Source of the DNA: Metabacillus litoralis
GTDB lineage: Bacteria > Bacillota > Bacilli > Bacillales > Bacillaceae
Length of the DNA: 64,000 nt
Reading direction: 5' to 3'
Assembly: GCF_003667825.1 (NCBI RefSeq)
Contig: NZ_CP033043.1
Span: 2,833,501-2,897,500, forward strand
Under the pieces are notes generated by a model, which searched no databases, was not told the DNA's origin, and saw nothing but the letters and a program-made list of their open reading frames with translations. The translations under genes and the position numbers were made by a program. Numbering within the stretch: position 1 is the stretch's first letter; each line of letters opens with the position of its first letter. Shown in pieces: positions 63,765 to 64,000 of the stretch.

Positions 63765-64000
63765 CAATAACAGCATTAAGCTTTTTATCATAAATGAAAG
63801 TAGTAAAGATACCAACTGCTAATAAAGTAATAATAATCATAAATAAGAGGTTCATATTGTAGTAGTCTGCGATTACACCCCCAAGTATAGGGCCAATCAT
63901 TCTACCACCTGTTGCTGTACTATTAACAAATCCTTGATAAAAGCCTTGTCTTCCTTCAGGAGCTAAATCATTTGCAATTGTAGGAACCGCTGGCCAAACA
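63724..64000 (-). CDS. MFS transporter, C-terminal part (5' end outside window)
   Basis: About 92 C-terminal residues. APEGRQGFYQGFVNSTATGGRMIGPILGG resembles the seventh-to-eighth-helix region of 12-TM drug/solute MFS permeases (GRQGxxQG, RxIGPxLGG), then a last helix (LLFMIIITLLAVGIF) and a charged tail. It is next to leuS, where B. subtilis has yttB, an MFS gene, but the fragment is too short to name. The stop codon lies in a terminator stem. Confidence 0.85.
   Translation of the reverse strand, partial: VWPAVPTIANDLAPEGRQGFYQGFVNSTATGGRMIGPILGGVIADYYNMNLLFMIIITLLAVGIFTTFIYDKKLNAVIEKKRSQAPDVYGV

Overview
This 64-kb window is low-GC Firmicute chromosome from a Bacillus-like endospore former. 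Evidence for that: AGGAGG-type ribosome binding sites, frequent TTG/GTG starts, sigma-A promoters, T-box leaders, a sigma-B promoter, CcpA cre sites, the sporulation protein Cse60 and the bacillithiol protein BrxC/YtxJ. From memory, gene content and order follow the B. subtilis block nifZ-ezrA-hisJ-refZ-msrC-dgcP-rpsD-tyrS-acsA-acuABC-ccpA-aroA-ytxGHJ-murC-sftA-ytpQP-ytoQ-ytoP-ytzB-ytnP-trmB-ytzH-ytmP-amyX-ytlRQP-ytkP-pepV-pbuO-ythQP-ytzEG-murJ-ytfP-cse60-ytwF-leuS. Most of the window is therefore vertically inherited core. No phage, IS element, CRISPR array, rRNA or tRNA was seen. The first gene (nifZ) and the last (an MFS transporter) are cut by the window ends.

Layout. 1-9.8 kb: cysteine desulfurase, cell division (EzrA, RefZ), HisJ, free-Met-sulfoxide reductase, diguanylate cyclase DgcP, ribosomal protein S4 with a long leader, and TyrRS with a Tyr T-box. 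9.8-20 kb: a class A penicillin-binding protein, then the acetate module (AcsA, divergent AcuABC, CcpA; a cre lies between the divergent promoters) and AroA. 20-33 kb: an unusual FtsA/PilM-like ATPase, the sigma-B stress operon ytxGHJ, an M29 aminopeptidase, MurC, a hypothetical protein, the DNA translocase SftA, YtpQ/YtpP, a lipoprotein and YtoQ. 33.2-36.8 kb: an accessory patch absent from the remembered B. subtilis order, holding an R2-like ligand-binding oxidase with a small acidic partner ORF, a coiled-coil plus PHA-synthase-like pair, and a DUF84 phosphatase. 36.8-51 kb: peptidases, quorum-quenching lactonase homologue YtnP, TrmB, pullulanase, lipid-kinase-like YtlR, a thpR-lrgA-lrgB overlapping operon, a cysteine synthase homologue, PepV and a purine permease with a candidate PurR operator. 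52-64 kb: methionine aminopeptidase, an Ecs-like ABC transporter, a DeoR-type regulator, a pseudouridine synthase, lipid II flippase MurJ, several repeat families, a rhodanese, and LeuRS with a Leu T-box.

Nothing here is clearly a new defence or mobile system. The best candidates for new biology are the FtsA-like ATPase with a C-terminal half of repeated beta-grasp-like modules (20.4-22.5 kb), the R2lox/acidic-ORF pair, the PhaR-like/PhaC-like pair, a SEC-C-family-like protein between murC and sftA, and four intergenic repeat or hairpin elements (47.9, 56.3, 59.9 and 60.5 kb). Comparisons with B. subtilis gene order and lengths are from memory, not from a search.
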